DNA from: Anthopleura xanthogrammica
Lineage: Eukaryota > Cnidaria > Anthozoa > Actiniaria > Actiniidae
Reading direction: 5' to 3'
Assembly: GCA_964019055.1 (NCBI GenBank)
Contig: OZ025220.1
Span: forward strand, 8,986,647-9,050,646
Length of the DNA stretch: 64,000 nucleotides
In this document: in pieces, positions 10,261-22,436 of the stretch
Position numbering within the stretch: the stretch's first letter is position 1
Layout: each line of letters starts with the position of its first letter
Notes under the pieces: model-generated
Seen by the model: the letters and a program-made list of their open reading frames with translations, nothing else
The model's database searches: none
Told to the model about the DNA's origin: nothing
Made by a program: the position numbers and the translations under genes

Positions 10261-11660
10261 TTTATCTTCAAGGTAATCGATAAAACATTTTCAGTACTCT
10301 TCTATACATTATGATATCTGAGATTCTCTTATTTCAAGGCGAAAGTCAAGCTTGAGTCTTTGTGATTTCGGTTCATAATACCGAATGTGAAACGCCAAAC
10401 GCTTCCTTCCATCATGAAATGAGGCTGTATTTCTTTCGTACTACGCTAGAAATACCCTGATATTTAGTATCTTGAGTAAAAAGAATGAACGTATGACGAA
10501 CTGAAACGGATTTTTGGCCTGAACTGCGAAGCTTTGGGCGTCATTTCTTTAAATAAACTTGCTTAGTCATATGTTTTTGTTTGAGGGTCCGCCATCTTGA
10601 CCACAGGAATCCCATGTATAGAAATCCGAGATAAGGAATCGTGACGACCTGACCTCGTTTGAATGTGGTCATTTTTAGGGGGTCTAGGGGTAGGGTAGGG
10701 AAAGACTAGAAAATCTACAAAATCAAGTAATTCTAGCTTTTTTAGGACTAGAAATTCCTATTAAAATTAGAATTATACCAAAAAAACCCTAAATCAGATT
10801 TATGAGAAACTTTTTTTTGCCATTTACCATGCAATTTTCTAAATCACACGAGTTTTTTAACAATAAAAAAATTCAAGAATGTACAACTTTAGACTCTTCC
10901 GCAGGCTACTCCATATTTATTCTCCAGAACGGGATTGGGATTCCTGTGTTGTAATTGGGATTCCTCTTCTTCTTTTTTTCTTCCTCTCCTCCTCCCCCTT
11001 CGTTTATTTTCTCCTCACCACAGGAAGCCCGGGGAGATGCCTGCGGAGGAGGCTTGTACAACTTGAAGTTATAACACTTACGTTAAATATTATATAAATA
11101 TCTATCATAATTAAACGATTTTGAATTGAATTTTTTTTTATAATAAAATTTGCAGAATCAAGACCAGTTGTGGTGGTAATAACTTAAACGGGACCAATTA
11201 ATATTTTATTAATATTTATTATATTTTCAACGGAATTATTTCAAATAAAACTTCCAGAATGCCAGACATTTGTCGTAGTTACTTACCTTAAACGGATCAA
11301 ATAATATTTTATAAATGTCTATAATATTCTGTGATATTTTCGAAGGTTTTTTAAATAAATGACTCCCAGAATATGAGACTTTTAGTCGCAATTACTTAAT
11401 TGATATTTTACAAAAATCTATATAATATTTTTAAAGATATTAAAACAATTATTCCCTCAAGGGTTGACTTAAATTCTAGACTTGATTATCCAGAGAAAAG
11501 ACGAAATTAGGGATTTAAAAAAAATGTTTTAGTATATACTTCTCCTCTGGCAAACTTTGACAAACCTCATAATCAACGCTTGAGCAGTGAATATTGTCTC
11601 ATATTCACTAGTCGCTCGACCAATCACAGCGCGCGAAACTCCATACATAATTAAGAAATG
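10261..11660. other. intergenic region upstream of the ankyrin-kinase-KEN gene
   Basis: Very AT-rich, especially 11080-11450, where short diverged pieces (ACTTCCAGAAT, AATATTTTATAAAT) recur about every 130 bp. The promoter of the minus-strand gene should lie just right of 10260, but no convincing core element stands out. A polypyrimidine tract is at 10960-11010. Short frames here look spurious. Confidence 0.4.
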
Positions 11661-11962
11661 TATATGTGATCGTACCATACATTTCATATTCCATCATCAT
11701 ACGCAAAACCAACATTATCATGTATTTTCCTTAGACATTTCTGTGACTGTAGCTTATACAGTACGTTTGTCACAATTAAACCCACATTAACGACCTACTC
11801 GCCATTAGAATCTCCAGCAGCTCAGTGGTAGAGCGTCCGGGAGGGTCGTGGGTTCGATTCCCATCTGGGGCTCAGAATTTTTTCTAAGTCCATTCAGTAT
11901 GGTACGATCACATATATATTTCATATTCCATCATCATACGCAAAACCATCATTATCATATAT
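11661..11962. repeat. pair of ~60-bp direct repeats flanking a tRNA-like element
   Basis: 11661-11722 and about 11898-11962 share TTTCATATTCCATCATCATA and CGCAAAACCA...CATTATCAT. The first reads in from TATGTGATCGTACCATA, and the second from the exact reverse complement, TATGGTACGATCACATA. So each repeat has an inverted first part and a direct second part. Confidence 0.7.
11812..11873 (+). pseudogene. tRNA-like remnant (SINE head or tRNA pseudogene)
   Basis: An A-box-like GCTCAGTGGTAGAGC (a 4-bp D stem) and a B box GGTTCGATTCCC within a 5-bp T stem are present. CTCCAG and CTGGGG can pair as a shortened acceptor stem. Only about 13 nt (GTCCGGGAGGGTC) lie where the anticodon arm should be, so there is no anticodon loop and it cannot be a working tRNA. 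It may keep RNA polymerase III promoter boxes. Confidence 0.7.
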
Positions 11963-12913
11963 AAATAAGCTGAAAATCATACTAAACTGCTAAATAATAA
12001 TCTTATCAAACGACTTTTTTTTTCTAAATAAAACTTCCACTGATGTAAGACCTTTAGTCGTAATTACTTGCCATGAACGTGATCAATTAATATTTTATAA
12101 GCGTTTCTGCATTATTACTTTAGCCTTTTTGGCTAGTTTAATAGAAAAAGTTTTGACACTTGCTGACATAGAGACTAATCAGGAAAATTGTTTTACAGTT
12201 TTCATTATGTTCATAGCGGCGTGACGTCCAAAAAAATCGATCAAGTCTCTTAAATGGAAGAGCATTGAAATTAGAATGACAATCTAGGTTGACGAAAGGC
12301 GACACTTGCAGTAGTCAGAAAGGGCAGCTGGTTAAATATACGATTGGGTGAGAATCACCGGTGACTTTGTACAGACAATATTAAAAACTCCCTTGGGTAA
12401 ATAATCAAGGAATCGCGAATAAAATCATAAGAAATATAGCGTAAATTTTAAGGTTATCTATTTGTGGATCAAGCAGTGTTTTCACTAATGGACGTGATAT
12501 ATTTATCTGTTCCTGAGCCGGCAACGAAGCTGGCTGACTGATTTTGATCTCTCGATTGTTTTGAAACTGGGATTATTTGAGTTGCTGCGCTTTTGGATTG
12601 CTCAAGATCGAAGATCTCTCAGCTGGCATTTTTCGCATTGTATTTTTGGATGAATTTAGAGCGAATTGAAGACCGCGCTGTATATTTAGACACCTCGGAT
12701 TCACTCCGACCGGAACACTAAATCTAAGTGCTTAGATTTCGTTGAAAAGACCGCGCAAGCCCTGCCAAGCAAGATTTTGATGCCGATAAAGTCCATAAAT
12801 GCATGAAAGAAATGCTTCTTCAATTTCCTTTTTGATTGATTGTCAAAAACTGCTTCGAATTCAAAGTTAAAAAACGTTGAACTTTAATTGTACGCCCCAC
12901 TTCTGACACCAAA
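11963..12913. other. upstream region of the PAN/fibrinogen-like gene
   Basis: AT-rich DNA with no repeat or reading frame that I can support. The 5' untranslated region and promoter of the gene starting at 12914 should lie here. ATGs at 12780 and 12803 would precede the chosen start if the transcript begins upstream of them. Confidence 0.4.
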
Positions 12914-15900
12914 ATGGCTTCCACATATTTTCAATTTTTTCTGATCCTTGCCATCCAGTTTGGTCAATCCAGAGAAATTTCCATAACTTTTAAAGATAGA
13001 TACCTAGCAGGTCATATCTTCGCCGTGAATTTCCCAAACGATTGGCTAAAGTGTAGCTTATCCTGCGAAAAAGACTCAAGGTGTGTTTCGTATAACTTTC
13101 ATTTGGAATATGGAAGTTGCGAGCTAAATGACCATGGCTTACGAAAAGATTTCAGAGCAGAAGAACAACTAACTGAGGGTAAAAACTTCATATTTCACCA
13201 GATAAGGGTAGGTTATTCTATATATTTTATGATGTCGTTTTTAATTGGAATATATTTTTTGTACTTTTGGGAAGGAATTAAAGTTCAAAGGTTTAAATAT
13301 ATTGTTTTCGTAACTGTTTAAAATTTAACACTTTCTCTCTTTTTACTATTTTCCTCGCTTTCCGATGCGAATTTATCTCCGCTCAAGACAAAAAAGGATG
13401 ATAAATATACTTTTCTTTCTTACGTGAGTCATTTCTTTGATAGATATTATAGAATAGGTTTTGGGAATTTTAAGAAACCTAGGTTTCTAAGCAATTTTAA
13501 GAAAAAATTATAAGATGTTTACGACCATGGTTAATTGTACTAATTTCAACTATAAATAAGATCATATTCATTGCGAGATTATGTACGCGCACATCAACAC
13601 GTACATCAGTCTTCGCAGGAAGCCTTCTAGCAGAGATATAAAAATCAATCAGATATAAAAACTTTCTTATCAAAAACAGCTAATATTTCATTTCTAAAAA
13701 TCAAATCATTGGGTTTGAGTTTCTATTAATTTTTTCGGTGATTTTCGGCTTTATTTTGCAGAAATACATCAAAGAAATTAAATACGCAATGCTGATCTTA
13801 TATAATGACGGGATAAGAAAAAAATATTTCAATCATTGAGATACTTATACCTGGATATTTAGGGGAAAATATTATGATTACAGAAATTAGAGCATAGCTC
13901 CCCTAGTGAGGTCTATGTTTTATTCAATTACCAAGTTTTGAAGACGAAGCTAGTGGGATTAAATATTAGTATAGTGTCCATCTTTAATTCTTGAATAGGA
14001 ACATATATTATTGCAGGTTGAATAAGCTGAATAAATACGCTGAATATGAGATGATAGAATGGGATGATAAATGCTTGGAGGATTGTGTTGAGCTGCGCAT
14101 GAAGGAGGAGAAAAACGGATGGATGGATGGGATGTATGGATAAATGGGATGGATTGAATGGATGGATGGACAGAAGGATGGATAAATGGGATGAATGGAT
14201 GGATGGATGGGTGAATGGATGGATGGATGGGATGGAAGGATGGGATGGATGGATGGATAGACAGAACGATTGATGGACAGAACGATGGATGGACAGAACG
14301 ATGGATGGATGGATTGATGGATGTTTAAATGGACGCACAGATGGACAAGGGATTGAATGGATTGAGAGATAAATGAACGAATGAATGGAATATGGGTGGG
14401 ATGAATCAAATAATATTTGGAATTATAAAAGGATGGAAAAACCGCGAACCAACGAGAACCAACCAGAGAAAAGAGAGAGAGAGTTTAACGATCATACTTC
14501 TCCCTTATAAATTAACCCCTGAACAAATATAACAAAAGACACTGCCATCCACAAGATAATTCATTAAACCCCAAATCTCATGATCAATTTCCTGGCTAAG
14601 CTGGCTTGATATAAATCTCTCAAGCTGAAAATCTAATTCTCCTTTTTTGATTCACGTTTTAATAACTCCCATTAAAATTTTATCAACAACATGAAAAAGC
14701 TTTTCAAACCAATGACACGTTTCCTTGTACATTGATTAACCGTTACCCTGGTAACGCAAGGTTGCTTAGATACCTTAGAATCCTCATACGTTATTATGAA
14801 TTATAAAATCTGTATTCTTGAGTGATCATATGCAGCTTTGATATGATTCTTTTTATGTGTACAGAAATTAATTGCTCTGCATTTTTGGGTTGATTTTTGT
14901 CTGTTGTTCAATTTGATAGAGAGAGAAAGGAATAAAGAAACAAAGCAGGAAAGAAAGGAAGAGAAGAAAGAAAGAAAGAACAAAATAGATAAATAAAGAA
15001 CGGACGAAAAAAAGAAAGAAAGAAAGAACGAAACACTCGACTATTTATTTTTAGATTTAGGCTATTAATTAAATGTTCCTAATTAAATCTACTAAAAGAC
15101 CCAAGTCGTGCTAATAATGTCATTAAAATCCATTACCAAGACTCATTAATCAACCAGGAACACACTTCTTTAGCTTTTAGCTTTTTAAGTAGCAATTTGG
15201 AATGAGATTATTATCAAATCACTGCCTAAATGACTATAAAAATAAATATAAATGCTTTACTTAAGAAGCAGGTGTAAGAGAAGAGGAGAGAAGAGGTGAC
15301 GAGAGGAGACGAGGGGAGAGGAGAGGAAAGGAAAGTAGAGGAGAAGAGACGACACGAGCGATGAAACGAGAGGAGAGGAGAGGACACGAGCGATGAGACG
15401 AGAGGAGAGGAGAGGAGACGACACGAGCGATGAGACGAGAGGAGAGGAGGCCAGATTGTGATGTCTGTTGCTCAGGGTTAGCCTCGATTTTGTATACCAT
15501 ATTCATGTACATGTGCTTCTAACCAGTGAGAGTCCATAGACTTTCAAAGTGTTTGTATTGTTGAAGTTGTGCATTCTTTACTTCATCATTGGTATTTGTG
15601 AATATTCTGACACTGAAATGAGGCTATCCCTGAGTAAATGAGCCTGCAGTCAAGGTATACAGCGGTATTGTACGAATTCGAAAATGGTCTATTGCGTTAA
15701 TTCTTATAGATTTATAGAAACCATTATTTATTAAACCACTATTAGCCATTCGCCGAGCTTGAGGGAAAAAACTGGGTTGAGTTGACATTGCAGTGCATTG
15801 TGGGAATGCTATAGGGGACGAATTAGACGCCATCTTGGAAATATGTCCCAAAAATAGTCCCACAATGCACTGTGTTGCAAATGTTTGTTCCTCAAACTCG

Positions 15901-18900
15901 AAAAGGCTAATAACGGAAAGATTGATATCATTATTTATTACATTTCAGCCCATCTTTAAAGATATTCTCCCACCAAAACGAATCATCGAGAATCAATGCG
16001 ATTGCAAGTGTGCTTCTGAAAGCGCTTGTACCCCAAACCCAGGTATGATCGAAAAAGCACAGACTAGTACTATACGAGAGAGGAAATGACGTCGATCTCT
16101 TATTATTTCTGGGTTTCACTATACGTCAGTTCCTGTCTCGTATAGCTGGGTTTCAATCAGCTGATAAAAGTTTTTGAATCTCATTATCTGCTCCAAATAG
16201 TGGTCAAACACTCAGTGACCACCATGTGCTGTCAGCCAGAAAGAATTCTATTGAAGACTTGTGATTCAGCTGAGGAACATTCTGCACGAGACAGGAAATG
16301 AAAGTGAAACCCAGGGATATAGAGCCCTTGCAGCACGTCGGAATGCAGCTCAATTTAGAGGACAAAACAATAGGTTCCAATTCTCAGAAGATTGAAATTC
16401 TTTTGTTTTGTCCTACAAATAGAGCTGCTATGGCGTGAAAGGGGTCTATAGAACTTCTGTCGTTTTTGTACGTAAGATATCTTGAGAAATTCGAAAGCTA
16501 GAAAACCCCATACATTTATCGTAGACAAAGGGAGCAACAAACAGAGAGTATCAGATCCCTTTACCTGAACTACGAGTACCCCCCCCCCCCCCCATCTGAA
16601 ATACGGGGTATCCCTTCACCTGAACTACGAGTATCCCTTTACCTGAACTACGAGTGTCGCTTCACCTGAACTAGGAGCATAGGAGAATTTTTAATAGAAA
16701 TAATCTTACTTCCATTAGCGATAAGGCAGATAATATCGGTAATGAAGATGATAATATTTACTCTACTAATATACTACTTAGTAGATAGTTCATGATTTTT
16801 GAGAATTACACCACCAGAGACTGAATCTTTTAGCATTAAAATAACTATACTAGTATGCAGTGTTTAAAAGAGTTTATCACGGGCGAAGAGAGTGCACCAC
16901 AGGGCCCCCACAGCCACATTTACATACATTTACTGTAATTTTGAAAACCCCTCTCCGCCCGGGATATAGTCTTGTCTTTCCTTAACTGGTTTAAAGTGAA
17001 CATCAGCCATTTCAAAGCCATCTTTTTCACTTCCTAACTGTCAAAGTATGAGAAAAAGTATCCCTTCACCTGAACAAGGAGTATTATCCCTTCGTCTTAA
17101 CTAGGAGTTAACTGTCAAAGTATGTAAAAAAAGTATCAAGTAATTTCTTGATGACCGTAAAAACATCACGGTAGAGTGCTTACACTATGTCCATGAAATA
17201 AAATCTAAATAGTTACTACCTAATAGTTTTTATTAAGTGACTTTTAGTCACTATCACTCAACTGGAACAGCTTTAGTAACAATACACAAGGGAAATCAAA
17301 TACTCAAGACAATAGAAAGATAATACTTTATTTATTAGAGACATACTTTATTGTTACTGAAGCTGTTCCAGTTGAGTGATAGTGACTAATAGTCACTAAA
17401 TAAAAACTATTAGGTATTAGAAAAAACCTACTAATGGTCTATCACCAATCGAGCCCTGTGATTGGCTGCGCTACTAGGGGTCTATTAGTGATAGACCTCT
17501 AGTAGCGAAAAGCGCCGGTTTTGAAAACCAAAAAAAAATAGATTTAAAGCAAAATCCAAAACTTTTTGCATCTTTTTATTGGACCGATTAGTAGGTTTTT
17601 ACTAAAACAATTAGACCTCTCGCCCTCATGGCCTACGAGTCAATAGCCCATTTGGCCTTCGGCCTCATGGGCTATTGACTCGTAGACCATTCGGACTCGA
17701 GGACTAATTGTTAAGTAACTATTTAGATTTTATTTCATGGACATAGTGTAAGCACTCTATGGTTCAATTTTACTCTTAAATATAACTTTAATTCACCATG
17801 ATTTAGAGTCATTTATTTTGATTTTCAGATGTGAACGACAAGTACCTACCACTTTCTTGTAAAGATGTATATCAAAACCAACGGTATGTTATGTATTTTT
17901 TAAAGAAAAATTGGAGTTAATTTTCAAGAGGAAGAAGAAATAAATATAGACCCAGGGATATAGACCCCTTGCAGCACGTCGGAATGCAGCTCAATTTGGA
18001 GGACAAAAAAATAGGTTCCAATTCTCAAGAGATTGAATTTTTTTGTTTAATGTTTTCGTCCAAATTGAGTTGCTTTTACGTCACAAGCAAGGGGTCTATA
18101 TGTTTGATATGAACATGAACGAATTTTACTGAGGGAAATGGGGATGGGAATAATTGGGATTAGAAAAAACCTACTAATGGTCTATCCCCAATCGAGCCCT
18201 GTGATTGGCTGAGCTACTAGGGGTCTATTAGTGATAGACCTCTAGTAGCGAAAAGCGCCGGTTTTGAAAACCAAAAAATATATATTTAAAGCAAAATCCA
18301 AAACTTTTTGCATCCTTTTTTGCATCCTTTTATTGGACCGATTAGTAGGTTTTTACTAAAACAATTAGACCTCTCGCCCTCATGGCCTTCGACCTCATGG
18401 GCTATTGACTAGTAGACCATTCGGACTCGAGGACTAATTGTTAAATATTTCGTTAGTTGGTACTATGTTTCAGTCAATCACTATTAAAAACGTATGTAAT
18501 GGACCGCTTTGCTGTAGCCGTGCCGTGACTTTTCACACTCATACGAATTTTGGTCTAGGATCATACAGAACATACAGTAGCTTACCTTGCTAACAGAAAT
18601 GCAACATATCGCAATCATACAACTTTGTCTTGCCTTATATGCAGTCTTTGTAGCCAGCGGTTCAGTGTTGTTTTATTTTACTCTTTCTTACAACAACAGG
18701 CAAAAAAGTGGAGCTTATGATCTTCGTGGTGACGATACTCTTGGTAAATTTCGTTCGTATTGTGCAATGAACGAGAATCCAGGATGTGGAAGTGGGGGAT
18801 GGACGCTGGTCATGAAAATAAAAGGCTCAGAGGTAAATTAATGTCAGTGACTGAGCAAATGAATGAACAATTTCATGAAAGAATAAATATTTCATTTTTC

Positions 18901-21575
18901 TACACAGAGTACTTTCACTTACAATTCTTCGTTATGGACCAACAAAGCTACTTTCCAACCAGGAAACGGCCAAAATCTCGCAGAACAAGAAACGAAGCTG
19001 CCATCCTATTGGTTGACACCGATGACGAAAATCTGCCTCGGTATGAAGAACGGCGCTCATACCAACTGGATTAAAATCAACCAATCAGGAAAATCCCTGT
19101 ATGACGTCATAAAGGATGGAAAGTTTAAGAAAGGAAATCTGCCTGCGAGTACTTGGAAGTCTCTGTTGACTGGCAGCTCTATTGAGGTGATTAGCATTTG
19201 TATGTTACGACTGACTGACTGACTGACTGACTGACTGACTGACTGACTGACTGACTGACTGACTGACTGACTGACTGACTGACTGACTGACTGACTGACT
19301 GACTGACTGACTGACTGACTGACTGACTGACTGACTGACTGACTGACTGACTGACTGACTGACTGACTGACTGACTGACTGACTGACTGACTGACTGACT
19401 GACTGACTGACTGACTGACTGACTGACTGACTGACTGACTGACTGACTGACTGACTGACTGACTGACTGACTGACTGACTGACTGACTGACTGACTGACT
19501 GACTGACTGACTGACTGACTGACTGACTGACTGACTGACTGACTGACTGACTGACTGACTGACTGACTGACTGACTGACTGACTGACTGACTGACTGACT
19601 GACTGACTGACTGACTGACTGACTGACTGACTGACTGACTGACTGACTGACTGACTGACTGACTGACTGACTGACTGACTGACTGACTGACTGACTGACT
19701 GACTGACTGACTGACTGACTGACTGACTGACTGACTGACTGACTGACTGACTGACTGACTGACTGACTGACTGACTGACTGACTGACTGACTGACTGACT
19801 GACTGACTGACTGACTGACTGACTGACTGACTGACTGACTGACTGACTGACTGACTGACTGACTGACTGACTGACTGACTGACTGACTGACTGACTGACT
19901 GACTGACTGACTGACTGACTGACTGACTGACTGACTGACTGACTGACTGACTGACTGACTGACTGACTGACTGACTGACTGACTGACTGACTGACTGACT
20001 GACTGACTGACTGACTGACTGACTGACTGACTGACTGACTGACTGACTGACTGACTGACTGACTGACTGACTGACTGACTGACTGACTGACTGACTGACT
20101 GACTGACTGACTGACTGACTGACTGACTGACTGACTGACTGACTGACTGACTGACTGACTGACTGACTGACTGACTGACTGACTGACTGACTGACTGACT
20201 GACTGACTGACTGACTGACTGACTGACTGACTGACTGACTGACTGACTGACTGACTGACTGACTGACTGACTGACTGACTGACTGACTGACTGACTGACT
20301 GACTGACTGACTGACTGACTGACTGACTGACTGACTGACTGACTGACTGACTGACTGACTGACTGACTGACTGACTGACTGACTGACTGACTGACTGACT
20401 GACTGACTGACTGACTGACTGACTGACTGACTGACTGACTGACTGACTGACTGACTGACTGACTGACTGACTGACTGACTGACTGACTGACTGACTGACT
20501 GACTGACTGACTGACTGACTGACTGACTGACTGACTGACTGACTGACTGACTGACTGACTGACTGACTGACTGACTGACTGACTGACTGACTGACTGACT
20601 GACTGACTGACTGACTGACTGACTGACTGACTGACTGACTGACTGACTGACTGACTGACTGACTGACTGACTGACTGACTGACTGACTGACTGACTGACT
20701 GACTGACTGACTGACTGACTGACTGACTGACTGACTGACTGACTGACTGACTGACTGACTGACTGACTGACTGACTGACTGACTGACTGACTGACTGACT
20801 GACTGACTGACTGACTGACTGACTGACTGACTGACTGACTGACTGACTGACTGACTGACTGACTGACTGACTGACTGACTGACTGACTGACTGACTGACT
20901 GACTGACTGACTGACTGACTGACTGACTGACTGACTGACTGACTGACTGACTGACTGACTGACTGACTGACTGACTGACTGACTGACTGACTGACTGACT
21001 GACTGACTGACTGACTGACTGACTGACTGACTGACTGACTGACTGACTGACTGACTGACTGACTGACTGACTGACTGACTGACTGACTGACTGACTGACT
21101 GACTGACTGACTGACTGACTGACTGACTGACTGACTGACTGACTGACTGACTGACTGACTGACTGACTGACTGACTGACTGACTGACTGACTGACTGACT
21201 GACTGACTGACTGACTGACTGACTGACTGACTGACTGACTGACTGACTGACTGACTGACTGAATAAATGAATGACTGAATAAATGAATGAATGAATGAAT
21301 GACAATTAATTAATTGGCTTTTTTTTACATTATCCTTCAAGACTGGTTGCTTTCTCGAGGGCTTCAACGTAGACACAAACACGTACCCAGGGGCTGCGAG
21401 GGCTCGTATCGGAATAATTGGCTTCCAGCGTAACTGCAGTTTTGCATCAACATCTCGTATAGGGTACGGCACCTCGGGAAACAATTACGGTATGGACGAC
21501 AAAAACTCGTGTGGCAATGAGAATGGACCAAATAGCACATCAATAAAAGCTTTTGGTTATGTGTTTGTCCAGTGA
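12914..21575 (+). CDS. secreted PAN/apple plus fibrinogen-like protein (skeletal-matrix-protein-like), six exons
   Basis: Exons: 12914-13207, 15949-16042, 17829-17883, 18700-18832, 18908-19186, 21342-21575. All junctions are GT-AG and phases agree (0, 1, 2, 0, 0), giving 362 residues with no internal stop. Residues 1-19 are a hydrophobic signal peptide. Residues ~20-98 are a PAN/apple domain ([16 protein letters not shown], then GSCELN). Exon 2 encodes a short cysteine-rich linker ([11 protein letters not shown]). Exons 3-6 encode a fibrinogen-like C-terminal region, with SCKDVYQ at its start, [13 protein letters not shown] in exon 4 and [15 protein letters not shown] near the end. This layout matches proteins annotated in corals as uncharacterised skeletal organic matrix proteins; an anemone copy would be secreted but not mineral-related. 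The ATG context AAAATGG is good. Intron 5 is mostly (GACT)n. Family and exon structure are well supported; the role is unknown. Confidence 0.88.
14105..14410. repeat. imperfect (GGAT)n microsatellite
   Basis: Runs of GGATGGATGGA mixed with GGATGGACAGAACGATGGAT variants in intron 1 of the PAN/fibrinogen-like gene. The Ile/His/Pro/Ser reading frames on the minus strand are by-products of the repeat. Confidence 0.9.
14926..15035. repeat. purine-rich (GAAA)n tract
   Basis: Interrupted GAAA/GAAAG repeats in intron 1 of the PAN/fibrinogen-like gene. Confidence 0.85.
15273..15450. repeat. GAGGA-rich minisatellite with ACACGAGCGATGA units
   Basis: AGGAGAGGAG runs alternate with GACACGAGCGATGA..CGAGAGG units, three clear copies between 15352 and 15450. 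It ends just before a dispersed repeat that starts at 15467. Confidence 0.8.
15467..15689 (+). repeat. dispersed ~220-bp repeat, copy 1 of 3
   Basis: Begins TGTTGCTCAGGGTTAGCC, holds GTTGAAGTTGTGCATTC and GAAATGAGGCTATCCCTGAG, and ends near ACAGCGGTATTGTACG. Related copies lie at 33325-33540 and 51628-51835 in the same orientation. No ORF, terminal repeats or tRNA boxes are visible; it could be a SINE body or a LINE tail. Confidence 0.8.
15742..15916. mobile_element. foldback MITE with GCAGTGCATTGTGGGA core
   Basis: Outer arms (TAGCCATTCGCCGAGCTTGAGG at the left end, CCTCAAACTCGAAAAGGCTA on the right) and inner arms (TGCAGTGCATTGTGGGA and TCCCACAATGCACTGTG) are inverted. An inverted copy of the inner part lies at 50733-50838. 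It ends about 30 bp before exon 2 of the PAN/fibrinogen-like gene. Confidence 0.75.
16111..16314. mobile_element. foldback element with GGGTTTCAC arms
   Basis: Left TGGGTTTCACTATACGTCAG and TTCCTGTCTCGT oppose right ACGAGACAGGAA and GAAAGTGAAACCCA. It abuts the MITE starting at about 16320. Confidence 0.65.
16320..16449. mobile_element. Tc1/mariner-like foldback MITE, TAGACCCCTTG family, copy 1
   Basis: Ends TAGAGCCCTTG and AAAGGGGTCTA, each next to a TA, which fits the TA target duplication of Tc1/mariner elements. Inner arms GGACAAAACAATAGG and TTTTGTTTTGTCC make it foldable. Other copies: 17959-18100 and 29800-29929. Confidence 0.75.
16578..16680. repeat. poly-C run and short CCTGAACTACGAGTA repeats
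   Basis: A run of C at about 16580-16593 lies among several copies of CACCTGAACTACGAGTATCC; related CACCTGAACAAGGAGTAT appears again near 17068. Bases 16690-17165 hold nothing else recognisable. Confidence 0.7.
17172..17759. mobile_element. nested foldback element, outer TIR TAGAGTGCTTACAC
   Basis: Near-perfect inverted ends of about 45 bp (left 17172-17218, right about 17714-17759) contain TAGAGTGCTTACACTATGTC and ATTTCATGGACATAG. A second inverted pair inside (AGTCACTATCACTCAACTGG near 17250, CCAGTTGAGTGATAGTGACT near 17370) marks an inner fold. The right half, about 17415-17712, is a copy of the element at 18157-18447, so one element sits inside another. Confidence 0.75.
17959..18100. mobile_element. 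Tc1/mariner-like foldback MITE, TAGACCCCTTG family, copy 2
   Basis: Ends TAGACCCCTTGCAGCACG and CAAGGGGTCTA with TA on both sides. It is preceded by another ATAGACCC end at 17946, suggesting insertion into or beside a related copy. It lies in intron 3 of the PAN/fibrinogen-like gene. Confidence 0.75.
18157..18447. mobile_element. compound foldback element, free-standing copy
   Basis: Near-identical to 17415-17712. It has AAAAACCTACTAATGGTC and GATTAGTAGGTTTTT as one inverted pair, then AACAATTAGACCTCTCG and CGAGGACTAATTGTT as a second. The two side-by-side folds suggest two fused MITEs moving together. Confidence 0.7.
19209..21262 (+). repeat. perfect (GACT)n array, about 513 units
   Basis: About 2,054 bp of GACT with no interruption that I can see. 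It starts 22 bp after the donor of intron 5 of the PAN/fibrinogen-like gene and ends 79 bp before the acceptor. A short AATGAATGA-type tail follows. The long Ser/Gln/Val frames on the minus strand exist only because the AGTC repeat has no stop in any frame. Confidence 0.97.
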
Positions 21576-22165
21576 CTAAATAGAGTAATGACGTCATGTT
21601 GCTTGGCAACCACATTGGTTTGTTATTTTCTACGGACACGTCTGCGCATGTTCAAAATCATTATTCAAATTATAGCCCCACACGTTTTAAAATTGTTGTT
21701 GTAAAACTATGCAAAATTGACTCATAAACCTTGCATGACAAGGACTTCACAAAATCTCCAAAAATGATTAAGAGTCCGTTCTTGAAACTGAAGGCTATAT
21801 TCTTTCATATTGTCTTCATAAATACATTATGCGAATGTATGCTCACGAATTTTTTATAATTTTATTATTATTCAGAAGCTATATTCAATATAATTCAAAT
21901 ATAGGGTAGGATAAAGGACGTCTGTTTCCTCAGGCTAAATATATAGGGGCTTAGCATGGTGCATTCATTTAGCTATTAAAAGATAACATATTTAACTTGA
22001 TCTAAAAAAAATTTATTTCTTTAAAACCACAAGGTTTTTGAGGTATTGATTATATATCGACATGCATCATCTTGCCTCCAGAGCATTCTGTGTAACCTAA
22101 TATATATTAATTGTAATTATTTAGCTGACCTCCACTGTAATTCAGTCGTCAGTCTGCAATTGTGG
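21576..22165. other. 3' flank of the PAN/fibrinogen-like gene
   Basis: AT-rich sequence holding the 3' untranslated region. I see no canonical AATAAA soon after the stop; an ATTAAA lies near 22151. No other gene or repeat is recognised. Confidence 0.4.

Positions 22166-22436
<271 letters not shown>

Noticed and set aside
18760..19074. A 104-residue frame overlapping exons 4 and 5 of the PAN/fibrinogen-like gene
   Set aside because: It is out of frame with both exons; the phase-consistent splice model explains the same DNA.
19191..21484. Long Ser-Gln-Ser-Val reading frames on the minus strand across the (GACT)n array (also 35790-37475)
   Set aside because: AGTC repeats lack stop codons in all three frames; the frames begin and end at arbitrary flanking codons and overlap introns of real genes.
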